A DNA stretch of 64,000 nucleotides from Panicum virgatum. Taxonomy: Eukaryota > Streptophyta > Magnoliopsida > Poales > Poaceae. The notes under the pieces were generated by a model. It did not search any database, had not been told where the DNA came from, and saw nothing but the letters and a program-made list of their open reading frames with translations. The stretch covers positions 3,629,398 through 3,693,397 of the forward strand of contig NC_053143.1 of NCBI RefSeq assembly GCF_016808335.1, read 5' to 3'. A program made the position numbers and the translations under genes. Position 1 is the stretch's first letter, and each line of letters begins with the position of its first letter. Shown here in pieces: positions 1 through 10,013 of the stretch.

Positions 1-147
1 AAACCCCTCAAGCTAACATACAGCAGCCATCCACTAGTGCAGATGTTTCACATTTCACAGGAACTTTTTTTTTCTTTGGAATTGAATTTCACAGGTACTT
101 GGCCCTGCAGTTCTGTGCAGAACAGAGACGCCAAACCAAAGCAGCTG

Positions 148-540
148 CTATTTGCAAGGCCCTAGCTGGGTAGATCTGTCCACCTGCTTCCTTAGTGTTT
201 GGCTGTTATTTTCAGGCATGGGGTCCACTTCAGACAATGGCATGTTATTAGCCCCATCCACTGATGGGGCAGATGCCACCTGATTCTCCTGGTCGGGCTC
301 ATGTCTAGGAGCCTCCGATGCCCTGGATGAATGTCCTATGCTGACAAACAGGCAGCGACACGGATCCGATCTTGATGATTCAGGAGAGCTTGGAGGGCTT
401 ATCGCCGCTACGCTGGGTAGTGGAGGAGGCGCGGTGTGTTCGCTATCAGGGTTATCAACCAATGAGATTCTACAGGCCGGGCAGGTTGAGTTCTGCTCCA
501 GCCACAAATCTATACAGGCCATGTGGAAATCATGGCCCCG
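148..540 (-). pseudogene. RING-H2 (ATL-type) ubiquitin ligase fragment
   Basis: The minus strand is open from about 540 to a stop at 148. It encodes the second half of a RING-H2 finger, reading G-H-D-F-H-x2-C-I-D-L-W-L and then C-P-A-C-R, followed by a Ser/Pro/Asn-rich tail of about 95 residues. ATL-type RING-H2 proteins are usually single-exon E3 ligases that bind E2 enzymes through two zinc sites. Here the expected Cys before the first His reads Arg (R-G-H-D-F-H), and no C-x2-C pair is found upstream, where a GC-rich repeat tract begins. I read it as a 5'-truncated relic. A first exon further upstream is possible but not seen. Confidence 0.6.
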
Positions 541-544
541 TGCT

Positions 545-625
545 CTCGGTTTCCGCGCTTACCGACCGGCGCGGGTCGATAGCCGGGTCGGTACCGACCG
601 GCGGGGGTCGGTACCGACCCCCGTT
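545..625. repeat. GC-rich tract with two GTCGGTACCGAC palindromes
   Basis: The perfect 12-bp palindrome GTCGGTACCGAC occurs at 587-598 and again at 607-618, 20 bp apart, inside a run of ACCGACC/GGGTCGG words. It sits exactly where the RING-H2 fragment loses its 5' half. Similar GACCGGT-type words occur in the solo LTR at 16.6-17.3 kb, so this may be a retroelement scrap. That link is inference. Confidence 0.5.
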
Positions 626-639
626 GGAACCAGCCTTAA

Positions 640-1159
640 TGCTATGCATCTTTCCTGGGGAATAGTTAATCCAGTCATGTTTCCCTTTCAACAGGCACCA
701 CCGATGAGGTTGGTCTACTTGATAACAGATGCCTTATCATCCCTATCAATCATGTTATTCAGGAACAGTTAAACAGATAGACCCAAATTTGATGTGATCG
801 ATCAAGTACTGTCCAGTCCAGTAACAATGCAAGCTAAGGGACCTAATGTTTCATTTGTCAATGTCCAGCATAGCACAGTAATGGAGGCACTGGTACTAAA
901 TAAGAGAACTGTTCTCTATTTAGGCACCGAAATCCTCAAGGACAACTTCATTTGTACTGAAAATGTAATCAACGTCCTCAATGACAATCTTTTTGGTGCC
1001 AAAGGCAAAAGGCTACATTATGATTGTTCATTAACATTAAGAAAGCAGAGACATAGCAAAGGGCATTATGGAAAATGTAAGAAAACACCTAATTTAGTAA
1101 AAATTCAGGCAATATTTTGACTTAAATAATGGCAAGCAACGTGAATCATGATTTCTCCT
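640..1159. other. Spacer with no supported gene
   Basis: No domain, splice structure or terminal repeat is recognisable. The open frame at 794-1120 (plus) has no family signature and is treated as chance. Confidence 0.5.
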
Positions 1160-1162
1160 TAA

Positions 1163-1405
1163 AGCCCTGTTTAGATGCGTAAACTTTTGGGTGTAATGTA
1201 CTGTAGCACTTTCGTTTGTATTTGGTAATTATTATTCCATCATGGGTTAATTAGGCTTAAAAGATTCATCTCGCAAATTATAAACAAACTGTGAAATTAG
1301 TTATTTTATTTAGGTACATTTAATACTTCATGCATGTGTTGAAACATTCGATGTGATGGAGAATCTTGTAAAGTTTTGGAATTTTGAAGGCAACTAAACA
1401 AGGCC
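1163..1405. mobile_element. Tourist/PIF-like MITE, 243 bp
   Basis: The left end reads AGCCCTGTTTAG and the right end CTAAACAAGGCC, an inverted pair with two mismatches. A TAA duplication flanks it at 1160-1162 and 1406-1408. Length, AT-rich core, 3-bp TAA duplication and GGCCTTGTTTAG-type ends fit the abundant grass MITEs of this kind. It has no coding capacity. Confidence 0.75.
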
Positions 1406-1408
1406 TAA

Positions 1409-2006
1409 GTTTGTTTCAGTTATGAAAACACTGAAGACATCGCATCCCTATGATAAGGAAGGAACTAGTAGAATTTGTGCTATCTTATATACCGGCTACA
1501 GTCAACTTTCATGTTCAACCACCAAGAACAGAGAACCTTTTCACATACCCAGCCACCCCCAACTCCAAAAAAAAAAAGAGTTGAATTATGGTCGACAGAC
1601 ATAAGGCATGCAGCCAAACACCTACAAGCCCCGTGACTGCGGCATCCCGATCCCCAATCTGCAATCTAATTAAAGCTCCCGGCTGCAGCATCCTGACCCC
1701 AACCACCGAGAAATCCCACCAGCAGAAACGTGCGCGATCCGGCATGACAGTTTCATAGGAAATCAAATGCTTTCTGAAACCTCGTGCTCCAAGCATGACC
1801 TTGGAATTGTACTGCTATATATGTTCCGACACTTGTATTATCTTGGGTTCTTGGTGACTTGCTAGTACTAGTAAGTAGATACAAGGCGTTGCTCCAACTC
1901 GTTCTTCGTCGTCACAAATGTATTCAGTCTGTTGACATGAACTGAACTCTGAAACCTCTCTTTAAAGTACATGGTTCATGAACTCTGAAACCTCCTTAGT
2001 TAGAAC
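1409..2006. other. Spacer, nothing recognised
   Basis: Low-complexity intergenic DNA with a poly-A run near 1566. No coding, RNA or repeat structure is supported. Confidence 0.5.
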
Positions 2007-2013
2007 CTCCATC

Positions 2014-2749
2014 CAGGGCCGTCCCGGAAATTTTTGAGGCCCTGTGCCAAATCCTAGTTATGGTCTAAACTTATTTTTTTTTCAAACATGCAGGAGAGCT
2101 GCGTATCTTTTTGAATTAAGAAGAAGAGATAGAACAAGAACTATACCATTGCTCGAATATGTTGATAATTTTTACTTTAAAAAGAATCATATGCATGCAT
2201 AATCTTCACTTAAAAAAGCAACATTACTTTAGTGTCCCTTGAAATTTGAACACTACATTAACAAAGTAATTGATGCACTAATCAATATTCAGTAACCAAA
2301 CAAAAAGCATGAAAGAAAAGAAAATGCATGAGATGGCTTGACGCTTGAAAGTTAAACCTGCGAGACAGCAAGAGCCAACATGGCCGAACAGGGTTGCAGG
2401 GCACATGACTGGGCGTTGGTGATTGGCGCAGCCGTCCTCTACTTGCTTTCCAGCACGCTACGTCAGACTTTGGACTTGGGAGCAGATGGAGCTGAACAGC
2501 ACAGGGACGCATGGCCGCAACGGAAGGTGCGCCGCCGGCGCCACAGCTTACGCGACGCGAGAGCCGATCGGCAGATTGGGAAACGAAACATCGAGCAACG
2601 AATGGCCGGCCTGATGCAGTTTAGGGATGATATAACCTGGGCCTGAGACCCTGAGTATTCTGTAATACTAGATAGGTTAATTTGGGGGCCCCTAGCAAGT
2701 GGGGGCCCTGTACATCCGCACTGCCCGCACGTGCCTCGGGACGGGCCTG
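2014..2749. mobile_element. Non-autonomous hAT element, 736 bp
   Basis: The left end CAGGGCCGTCCCGG and the reverse complement of the right end, CAGGCCCGTCCCGAGG, form a hAT-style terminal inverted repeat. CTCCATC is repeated at 2007-2013 and 2750-2756, which is the 8-bp hAT duplication with one position diverged. The GC-rich right half (2380-2640) contains open frames without family signatures, and no transposase is seen. Confidence 0.65.
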
Positions 2750-3029
2750 CTCCATCACGTACGTAACATGCGCGTTCATGATTGCTGATCGTCGCAACTG
2801 TAGTAGCTCAGCACTTCAGCAGCAACCACTCATGCGTTGCTGACATGAAGCTCCAAACAACCTATTGCACACTCCATCGTCAAATCAAGCATCTATATTT
2901 GAACCTTGCGTCAGATTCAGAAAGCGGTCCTCCTGAAAGCAGATATGATCACTGCAGGCTACAACTTTCAACTGAAAGCAGCATCAGCACCGCCGCAAAG
3001 CGCTCGTATCAGCGAGCAAGGCTACGACT

Positions 3030-3345
3030 GTCATCATCTATCCCAGGCTTGCCGCCTGTGGGTGTTGGCCGGCGGCGTCCTCCTCCTCCACCTGGCAGAA
3101 GCTGCGGACGGAGAGCCAGTCCACGATGCATCCTCGTGGAACGTGTGCGCGCACGGCACCGTCCTCAGCGCGTCGCCGGCCGCGCAGCCCTCCAGGCACA
3201 CCGCGCAGCAGGTCTCCTCGCCAGCGCCGCCCGCGGTCACAGTAGTCTCCGGCACTGGCAGTCTTGCCACGGCTCTGGCCGCGGCCGGCATGCCGCCAAA
3301 CCGGCCGCTCGCGAACCCCGCCGCCCGGACACGGCAAGGCCGGCC
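3030..3345 (-). pseudogene. RING-H2 pseudogene, copy A
   Basis: On the minus strand the block reads E-E-T-C-C-A-V-C-L-E-G then V-P-C-A-H-T-F-H-E, which is the first half of a RING-H2 finger (C-x2-C ... C-x-H-x2-H). The frame then shifts: the continuation G-C-I-V-D-W-L-S-V lies in another frame. Compared with copy D, about 28 bases that would encode the last C-P-L-C pair are missing. It cannot make a complete RING. It is the left member of a tandem duplication with copy B. Confidence 0.7.
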
Positions 3346-3730
3346 CGACGCAGCTATGGCAGTGAGCAGGCGCTGGCATGGAGAGGACGAGCATCGCATT
3401 CTGTGGATGCGCTCCGTCTCGAAGCTGGCACCGGCGGCGGCGGCGCACCGGGCTCGCCGGCGCCACGCGCGGCCGTCTCGTTCTCGTCGAGGGGATGGCG
3501 AAGGAACGGGAAATAGGAGGCGATTTTCGAATTATCTGAACCGCACAATCCTCATCGAACGGACGGCAGGGACCAGGGGCGGACGGGATTTGAAATACCG
3601 TCCGCCCCCAGGGTGGACGGTATTCGAAGTAGTGTCCGCCGTCCGCCCCTGGGTCGCCTTCCTCAGCTTGCCGGAGCGCCGCCGCGTCTCGGTCGTCAAC
3701 TTTGCCTCCTTGAGAGCTCCCCGCCGCTGC
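3318..3730. repeat. Tandem duplication linker, unit I
   Basis: This GC-rich block aligns with 4292-4700. Shared landmarks are a GGCAAGG...GGCCCGACG segment, the GTGAGCAGGCGCTG segment, a CGTCCGCCCC inverted motif around 3585-3650, and the closing GAGAGCTCCCCGCCGC. The spacing is about 970 bp. Together with RING copies A and B it defines a direct duplication of roughly 0.9-1 kb. Confidence 0.75.
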
Positions 3731-3869
3731 TAAAGCATGCATCCACCATGGTCTCCGTTCCCTTGGCTCAGCTGGTCTGACTGTCTGAGTGTCTGCACCG
3801 CCACACCCCTGGCCGCGGCGTCGTCGTTCTCCGCAGCGGAGGGCCGAGCCGGAGCGCCCATGGTCTCCG

Positions 3870-4200
3870 TCTAGGCGGCGGACGATGCATCCCCGCGATG
3901 GGTGGAACGTGTGCGCGCACGGCATCGTCCTCAGGGCGTCGCTGGCCGTGTAGCCCTCCAGGCACACCGCGCAGCTGGTCTCCTCGCCGTCGCCGCCCGC
4001 GGTCACCGTCGTCTCCGGCAGGCTCGCCACGGAGCTGGCCGCGGCCGGCACGCCGCGGAACCCGCCGCTCGTGACGAGGCACTTGGTGAAAGAAGCGGGG
4101 GGCCAGCGAGTCGTCGCCGTCCACGCTGCGATCTCTCCTCCACGAACATCCATGACAGAAGCAACCCCAAAGAGCATCACCATCAGCTTCAATAATGGCG
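3870..4200 (-). pseudogene. RING-H2 pseudogene, copy B
   Basis: The minus-strand frame runs from an upstream segment T-S-G-G-F-R-G through L-P-E-T-T-V-T-A-G-G-D-G-E-E to S-C-A-V-C-L-E-G-Y and M-P-C-A-H-T-F-H. After that it diverges into G-C-I-V-R-R-L and unrelated residues, so the second zinc site is never completed. The large minus-strand frame spanning 3038-4408 is a chance fusion of copies A and B with the linker and should not be taken as one protein. Confidence 0.7.
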
Positions 4201-4291
4201 AGGACTCGATGAATCGAACATGAGATTGAAACTGCACTACTAGAATCCTAGAACGGACAGTCCAGTGCCACAGGCAGGTCCCCCGATGGCG

Positions 4292-4700
4292 ACCGCCGCC
4301 CGGATACGGCAAGGACGGCCCGACGTAGCTATAGCAGTGAGCAGGCGCTGCCGTGCAGAGGACTCGTGGCTGCTCCGTCGAGAAGCCCGTTCTGTGGATG
4401 CAGTCCATCGCGAGCCTCGCATCGGCGGCGCACCGGGCTCACCGGCGCCACGCCCTGGCCGTCCTGTCGCTGGGATGGCGAGCGAAGGGGAAAAGGATGT
4501 AAAATAGTAGGCGATTTCCGAATTATCTCAACCGCAAAATCCTGATCGAACGGACGGGAGGGACCCAGGGGTGGACGGTAATTGAAATACCGTCCACCCC
4601 CGGGGTCCCGTCCGCCCCCTGGGCTGCCTTCCGCAGCTTGCCGGAGCGCCGCCGCATCTCGGTCGCTCACTTTGCATCCTTGAGAGCTCCCCGCCGCCTC
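4292..4700. repeat. Tandem duplication linker, unit II
   Basis: Second copy of the 3318-3730 block, with small indels. The shared 3' section after CTTGCCGGAGCGCCGCCGC is nearly identical. It is followed at 4703 by a GAGTGTCTGCGCCGCCACCC segment that resembles 3784-3808, placing the duplication edge near there. Confidence 0.7.
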
Positions 4701-4724
4701 TGAGTGTCTGCGCCGCCACCCCTG

Positions 4725-6989
4725 CTGGCCGCGGCGCGCCTGCCGATGATGGGCATTGGCGCGGCGCGCTCAGTGCCCTCGTGGGTTCCGCGTCGTTCTC
4801 CGCCATCGGAGGGTTCCGTGTCGGGACTCGGGAGCTAGGGCTCATGGTCTCTTTCTACGCGACGGCTGAGGTGGTTAGTGCCGCGGGCTGGTCTGGCGAT
4901 GGAGATGGCGGCGCCGGCGGCGTCCGATGCTGCTGTGGCAGAGAGCGGCGAGCAGTAGCCGGCCGGTCATTGTGGCGGTGCGCAGCCCGTGCAAGGAGCT
5001 CGTGTCTTTTGAGCAAGCATCTTGATTCTTCTCAGCAAGAAGAGATCCAGTCCAGAGCTCATGTTTCTCCTCAACGATTCACAGTAGCCGCCGTTCAGTC
5101 GGCGTCTGACAGCTAGCAAATTCTCAATTTTGCCATGCCAGGCATTCCGGCCAGTTCCTTCTTCTTCAGTCTCCACCGCTCACATCCATGCTTGGCTCTT
5201 GGCTGAATTTATCCTGAGGTACCGTACAACAAGCTAACCACACAAGCATTATTAGATGAAGGAACCACACAAGCATGGACTAAGCACTGCATGACAGTGT
5301 TATAAGCAAAGACAGGGAGGAGCACGTCGCAGCGCCGCAACGGCATGCCGTTGAACCAACCAAAAACTACTCTGAGAATGTTGTGAGCTCCGTCCTCCGT
5401 ATAGTGCTTTGGATTGATCTGCTCATTGTTTTCCAATTCCTACCTGCTACTAGTTTACTGCTGCTCGTTGCATTGCAGGATGCAGATAGAGGTAGATGTT
5501 ATATGCCAATGTTTGTCCTCTCCCCTTTTACCCCAGTGACAAACCAGAACTTAATCCTGCTGCCCGGACATGGATATTCCACCAGCCCACGCGGGCACAA
5601 GGCCTATCTGCACCGCTCGTACACTGCTCCGCGTGGAGATTGGTGAGAGGGAGTCGTACAGCAAGACTATTTGAAACGGTCGATTGTGTCCTGTGGTGTT
5701 GGAGACTAGAGAGTATATTGGGAAGAGATATCTTTCTACTGTTCTTCTTCCTCACGTCTGACCTCTCTCTTCTCCTCTGTCTCTCTGCTCATCCTCCTCC
5801 GCCGGTCGCCGGCCCCAGCCACCACCACGCACAGCTCCGACAAGGACGCCCCCGCCCCGACCTGGCCCGACCGCCTCCCCCGCTGCCAGAACCCTAAATC
5901 CGCCCTCTAGCCGTCCCCACCGCCTGGCCGGCTGGCCTCCCCGAACCCCTTCTCCTCTAATCCCGTCGGAGTTAGGGAAGAAGAGAGCTTCGGCGAGCTT
6001 AGACGTCGCGAGCTCCACCCACGGGCGGCGCGGCTCTGCCAGCGCGAGCAGCATTGACGCGGGGGGCGGCGCGAGCTCGTGCTGCATCTGGTCCAAGTGA
6101 GAGGAAGAAGACTCGGGCGTACGGCGAGCAAAACAGATACCAATAATTGAAGGGTGAAGGCTGCTACCTTTTTTACTTCCAAAACTACCCCCTAGCACAC
6201 CTCATCGCTGGAACACACTAACGATGACTATTATACTGGCTGCCACAACAGTTTATGGGGTCCACAACTCGGATCGACGGCTAGGACAAGTTTGGTGACC
6301 GCAAGTGGATGTGGAATGAGGTTTTCGCCAACTGCCCTACCCATCCATGTTCTCCTTGATCACCACCAACTCCCTGCCAGCTCCAGGGGTAAGGATACTC
6401 ATTCCAGTTGCTTGGTCGACAATACGGCAGTTTAGTCACGTTGCCAGAAGTGCAAGACAATATCTGAATATCTATCTCAAAAAAAAGACAATATCTGAAC
6501 TTGGCTGGCCATCGAAGCCGGGATGATCAAAATAATAGGTACACAAACAGCACAAAGCCGGCCGCACACAGCATCTCATGATAAAACCACTTCATCCACT
6601 TTCACTCAACGAGAAAAATAGTACGCAACAAATGGGCGACAAAAGGAGGGATACAGCTTTGATACAATATGAAATCTGTAGTACCACTCAACAAGAAATT
6701 TGAAGCTGTTCTGCTTCCAAGATAGGCTACAACTTTCAACGGAAGCATCAGCACCGCCGTAAGCGCGGGGTCGAATGAACAAGCAAGGAATCAAATCAAC
6801 GCACTTTTGCATCAACTAAGACATCGAGTAGTAGTCCTGCAAAAAATCACGCGTGCACGTGCACTTTTGTTTTTTTTTTAGAAGAATAAAGTCAATTGGC
6901 TGGGTTGTTTTGTGTGGTCATGCTCATGCATGGCCTTGACACTTCACTGTTGTTGCTTTTCAATTTCTGAGGGAACCATTTGTGTAAGG
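4725..6989. other. Long spacer without a supported gene
   Basis: The stretch 5740-6100 is CT-rich then GC-rich (CTCTGTCTCTCTGCTC, CCAACCC-type words) and looks like a plant 5' leader or first-exon remnant, but no open frame in it carries a recognisable domain. A short segment near 6725-6760 repeats the CTACAACTTTCAAC...AAGC words of 2960-3000. Nothing else is identified. Confidence 0.4.
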
Positions 6990-6991
6990 TA

Positions 6992-7232
6992 CTCCCTCCA
7001 TTTACTTTTGATAGCTATATTTTAAAAACTTAAATATTAAAAAATGATAGTTATATTTACTATTGGCATAGGTTGTGGCAATAAATAGCACTAGTTACAA
7101 AGAGTTCCCAGTTAAACTATTGGAGGACCAACAAAAAAGTCTGTTGTATTCATTAGATTGATAAGCACACTTATGGTGCCCTCGGTCATTGTGTCATATG
7201 AAAATATATCAATTAAAACTGAATAGAGGGAG
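6992..7232. mobile_element. Stowaway-like MITE, 241 bp
   Basis: The left end CTCCCTCCATTTACTTTTGA and the reverse complement of the right end, CTCCCTCTATTCAGTTTTAA, are inverted. A TA dinucleotide flanks both ends (6990-6991 and 7233-7234). This is the Stowaway (Tc1/mariner MITE) signature. Confidence 0.85.
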
Positions 7233-7249
7233 TACTAAATTGGTATGTA

Positions 7250-7480
7250 CTCCCTCCGTTTCAAATTGTAGGTCGTTTGACTTTTTTGACCCCAAGTTTA
7301 ACCGCTTGTCTTATTCAAAAATTTTTGCAAAAACATAGTCAAATTTAATGTATTCTTGGAGACCTTTTATTAATAAAGTAAGCCATAACAAAAAATACGA
7401 TATTTTGCACAATTTTTTGAATAAGACGAGTGGTCAAATTTAGGGTCGAATTTTTTGGAGACCTTTTTGAATACGTCACA
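7250..7480. mobile_element. Truncated Stowaway-like MITE
   Basis: It begins with TA then CTCCCTCCGTTTCAAATTGT and carries a long internal inverted repeat (GTCGTTTGAC...GACCCCAAG against its complement near 7430-7470). The expected GGAGGGAG-TA right terminus is absent, so the right end is lost. It sits 17 bp from the intact Stowaway on its left. Confidence 0.65.
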
Positions 7481-7546
7481 GATACTAGTCATCAGATGCG
7501 AACTAGCGTTGCATTGTGCCACTGACACGACACGACCCGACCGTCA

Positions 7547-7946
7547 TCATCTATCCCAGCTGGCTTGCCGGCTGTTGGTGTTGGGCGGCGGCGTCCTCCT
7601 CGCCTGGGTGGGCAGCTTGAAGCGGCAGAGCGGGCAGAAGCTGCTGACCGAGAGCCACTCCACGATGCACTCCCCGTGGAACGCGGGCGCGCACGGCATC
7701 GTCCTCAGCGCTTCGCCGGCCTCGTACCCCTCCCGGCACACCGCGCAGCAGGTCTCCTCGCCGTCGCCGCCCGTGGTCGCCATCGTCTCCGGCAGGCCCG
7801 CCACGGCGCTGGCCGCGGAACCCGCCGCTCGTGGAGAGCCGCGCGGTGAAATAAGTGGGGGCCGAGCCGCCATCGTCGACGTCGAGGTCCACGCTGGGCG
7901 TGGCCACCATCGCGCCGCCGTAGAACTCGTGGGGCGCGGTGCGCAT
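7547..7946 (-). pseudogene. RING-H2 pseudogene, copy D (best-preserved finger)
   Basis: The minus-strand frame ending at 7547 contains a nearly full finger: C-C-A-V-C-R-E-G-Y, 10 residues, P-C-A-P-A-F-H-G-E-C-I-V-E-W-L, then C-P-L-C-R. The first His of the C-x-H-x2-H core is Pro, which should weaken the second zinc site. The upstream segment T-S-G-G-F-R-G lies in a different frame. Relative to copy B about 14 bases are missing between the two segments. The usual role would be E3 ubiquitin ligase. Whether a shortened protein starting at the Met near 7873 is made cannot be told. Confidence 0.6.
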
Positions 7947-7949
7947 GAT

Positions 7950-8333
7950 GCGGGTGCGGCGGGATCAAGGTCCTCCTCCTGTCGCCGCCGCCGGCCGCCG
8001 GCCGCGGTACATGTGGTGCGGCATCAGGAAACCTTCCGGCGCACGCGCCACCTCCATCTGCGCCGGCAGCGCGTACGGACAAGCGATCAAGAAGGTGGAT
8101 TCAGCTGAACTGTGTGCGGCAACGGCGACGGCGGTGCCCTCGGACCATCAAGAACGATCAAAACGCAAAGAACTGAATCAGCGGGTTGCCACGGCCATCA
8201 AGCCGCACCCGTTCTTGGGCGGCGTCAACTGGCGCGGCTCCGGTGGGCCCGCCATCATACACACCCATGGGCCCATGGCCTCTCGAACTCCCATCTCTTC
8301 GTGCACTCTGTTTCCGTTCGTCACATCGCGACG
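7950..8333. other. Spacer; right end begins the PPR duplication
   Basis: No gene is supported. From about 8278 to 8333 the sequence (CGAACTCCCATCTCTTC...TGTTTCCGTTCGT) matches 18165-18215 upstream of PPR copy 2, so the duplicated block begins here. Confidence 0.55.
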
Positions 8334-9313
8334 TAGCCCTGCTAATGGGTTGGAACCCGCACCATACCCAACCCCACCCAAAATTAACATATTTAGATAC
8401 CCAACCTCACCCAACCCAATTAGTTAATTTCTCAACTCTAACCAACCCGCCCCATTATAAGCGGGTAACCCATAAAAACCCATGGGTTCTACTATGCAGA
8501 GGAATTTAGTGGTTCTACATTTAATGTGGGGACCACATATATGTCTAGCCACACTACTTTGCACAGAGTATGTGTCACTCATATTGACTCATCTCTAAAA
8601 ATTTCAGTCAATTTCGATAAAATTTTATAGTGTGAACGCGAGATTTTAATTCTAGGCTCCGGCTCTTGATGTGGAGCCCACGTGTAGTTCTAGCCACGCT
8701 GCTTTGCACAGAGTAGCTGCCAGTCGTACTGAGTCATCTCCAACAAATTTCAGTCAATTTCGATAAAATTTTATAGTGTGAACGCGAGGTTTTAATTCTA
8801 GGGTCTGGCTCTTGATGTGGAGCCCACGTGTAGTTCTAGCCACGCTGCTTTGCACAGAGTAGCTGCCAGTCGTACTGAGTCATCTCCAACAAATTTCAGT
8901 CAATTTCGATAAAATTTTATAGTGTGAACGCGAGGTTTTAATTCCAGGGTCCGGCTCTTCATGTGGGGCCCATAGGTAGTTCTAGCCACACTGCTTTGCA
9001 CAAAATAGCTGCCATTCGTACTGAGTCATCTCCAACAAAATTCAGTCAATTACGATAAAATTTTCTGATATAAACACGTGGTTTTAATTTCAGAGTCCAG
9101 CTCTCACGTGGGACTCACATTTATATATAGTTATACTATTTTGTAAAAAAGTATCCATTTCAACCACCCCAACCCGCCCCAACCCGCATTTATATAGAAC
9201 CCGCCCCGACCCACCCCATTAACTAATACAATCCATTTTAAATCATCCAAACACACTCCATTTCAAAACCCACCCCATAAAACCCATTTCAACCCAACCC
9301 ATTAGCAGGCCTA
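8334..9313. mobile_element. Non-autonomous hAT element, 980 bp
   Basis: The ends are TAGCCCTGCTAATGGGTTGG on the left and the inverse, CCAACCCATTAGCAGGCCTA, on the right. TCGCGACG is repeated exactly at 8326-8333 and 9314-9321, the 8-bp duplication of hAT transposition. AACCC-rich subterminal regions flank a tandem array of a 146-bp unit. No transposase is encoded. It separates PPR copy 1 from its upstream flank, since sequence on both sides matches the continuous locus around 18.2-18.3 kb. Confidence 0.85.
8533..9120. repeat. Tandem array of a 146-bp unit, four copies
   Basis: The anchor GCACAGAGTA (or GCACAAAATA) recurs at 8561, 8706, 8852 and 8998, spacings 145, 146 and 146. Each unit carries TTTCAGTCAATTTCGATAAA and GTGTAGTTCTAGCCAC or close variants. 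A decayed fifth start follows at about 9120. The array lies inside the hAT element. Confidence 0.85.
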
Positions 9314-9496
9314 TCGCGACGGACGGCCACCGCCCGGCGGCACCTGACGCCCGGCGCCCCGCCGCCTCAACCAGCATAAACCGCCGCCGCCGGTAGCAAT
9401 CCAATTCCACTCGCCCACTCCATGCCGCAGCACGCGCTGCTCCGCCACCCACCGAACCGGAATCGGAGGCTGTTCGTCTCGCCTGGCCACGAGCCC

Positions 9497-9982
9497 GCAT
9501 CGATCTCGCCTACAGCATCCTCATCGGTTGCTTCTGCCGCATGGGACGCCTGGAGCTTGGTTTCGCCTCCATCGGCCTCGTCCTCAAGGCGGGCTGGAGG
9601 GTGGGCGCAGTCATCAATCCGTTTCTCAAAGGTCTCTGCGATGCAAAGAGGGTGGGTGAGGCCATGGAGATATTGAGCTAACGAATGCCCGAGTTTGGCT
9701 GCGCGCCAGATGTAGTTTCATACAACACAGTTCTAAAGGGTTTGTGCGACGAAAAGGGAGCTGAGGAGGCACTTGAGCTGCTCCACATGATGGCAGATGA
9801 TGGAGGTGGTAGCATAGTCACAAAATTCCTGGGTCGACCGGGTCAAGGAACGGGGTCGAGGGTCGTCACTTTATAAAATTGTGGTACAAATAGGATATAC
9901 ATCTATGGAACGATAAATTATTATATGGAACGCGACTCTGATTCATCCGGGTCGATATCTTCGGGTCGATGCGTCTTTAAAA

Positions 9983-10013
<31 letters not shown>

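Noticed and set aside
794..1120. Open frame of 108 codons on the plus strand
   Set aside because: No homology recognised, AT-rich, no neighbouring exon. Treated as chance.
3038..4408. A 456-residue open frame on the minus strand
   Set aside because: It strings together RING copies A and B and the duplication linker in mixed frames. Only parts match the RING family and the rest is composition-driven in GC-rich DNA.
8345..8480. Telomere-like AACCC repeats around 8.35-8.48 and 9.16-9.30 kb
   Set aside because: They are the subterminal regions of the 980-bp hAT element with exact target duplication, and the repeats are irregular, so not an interstitial telomere.
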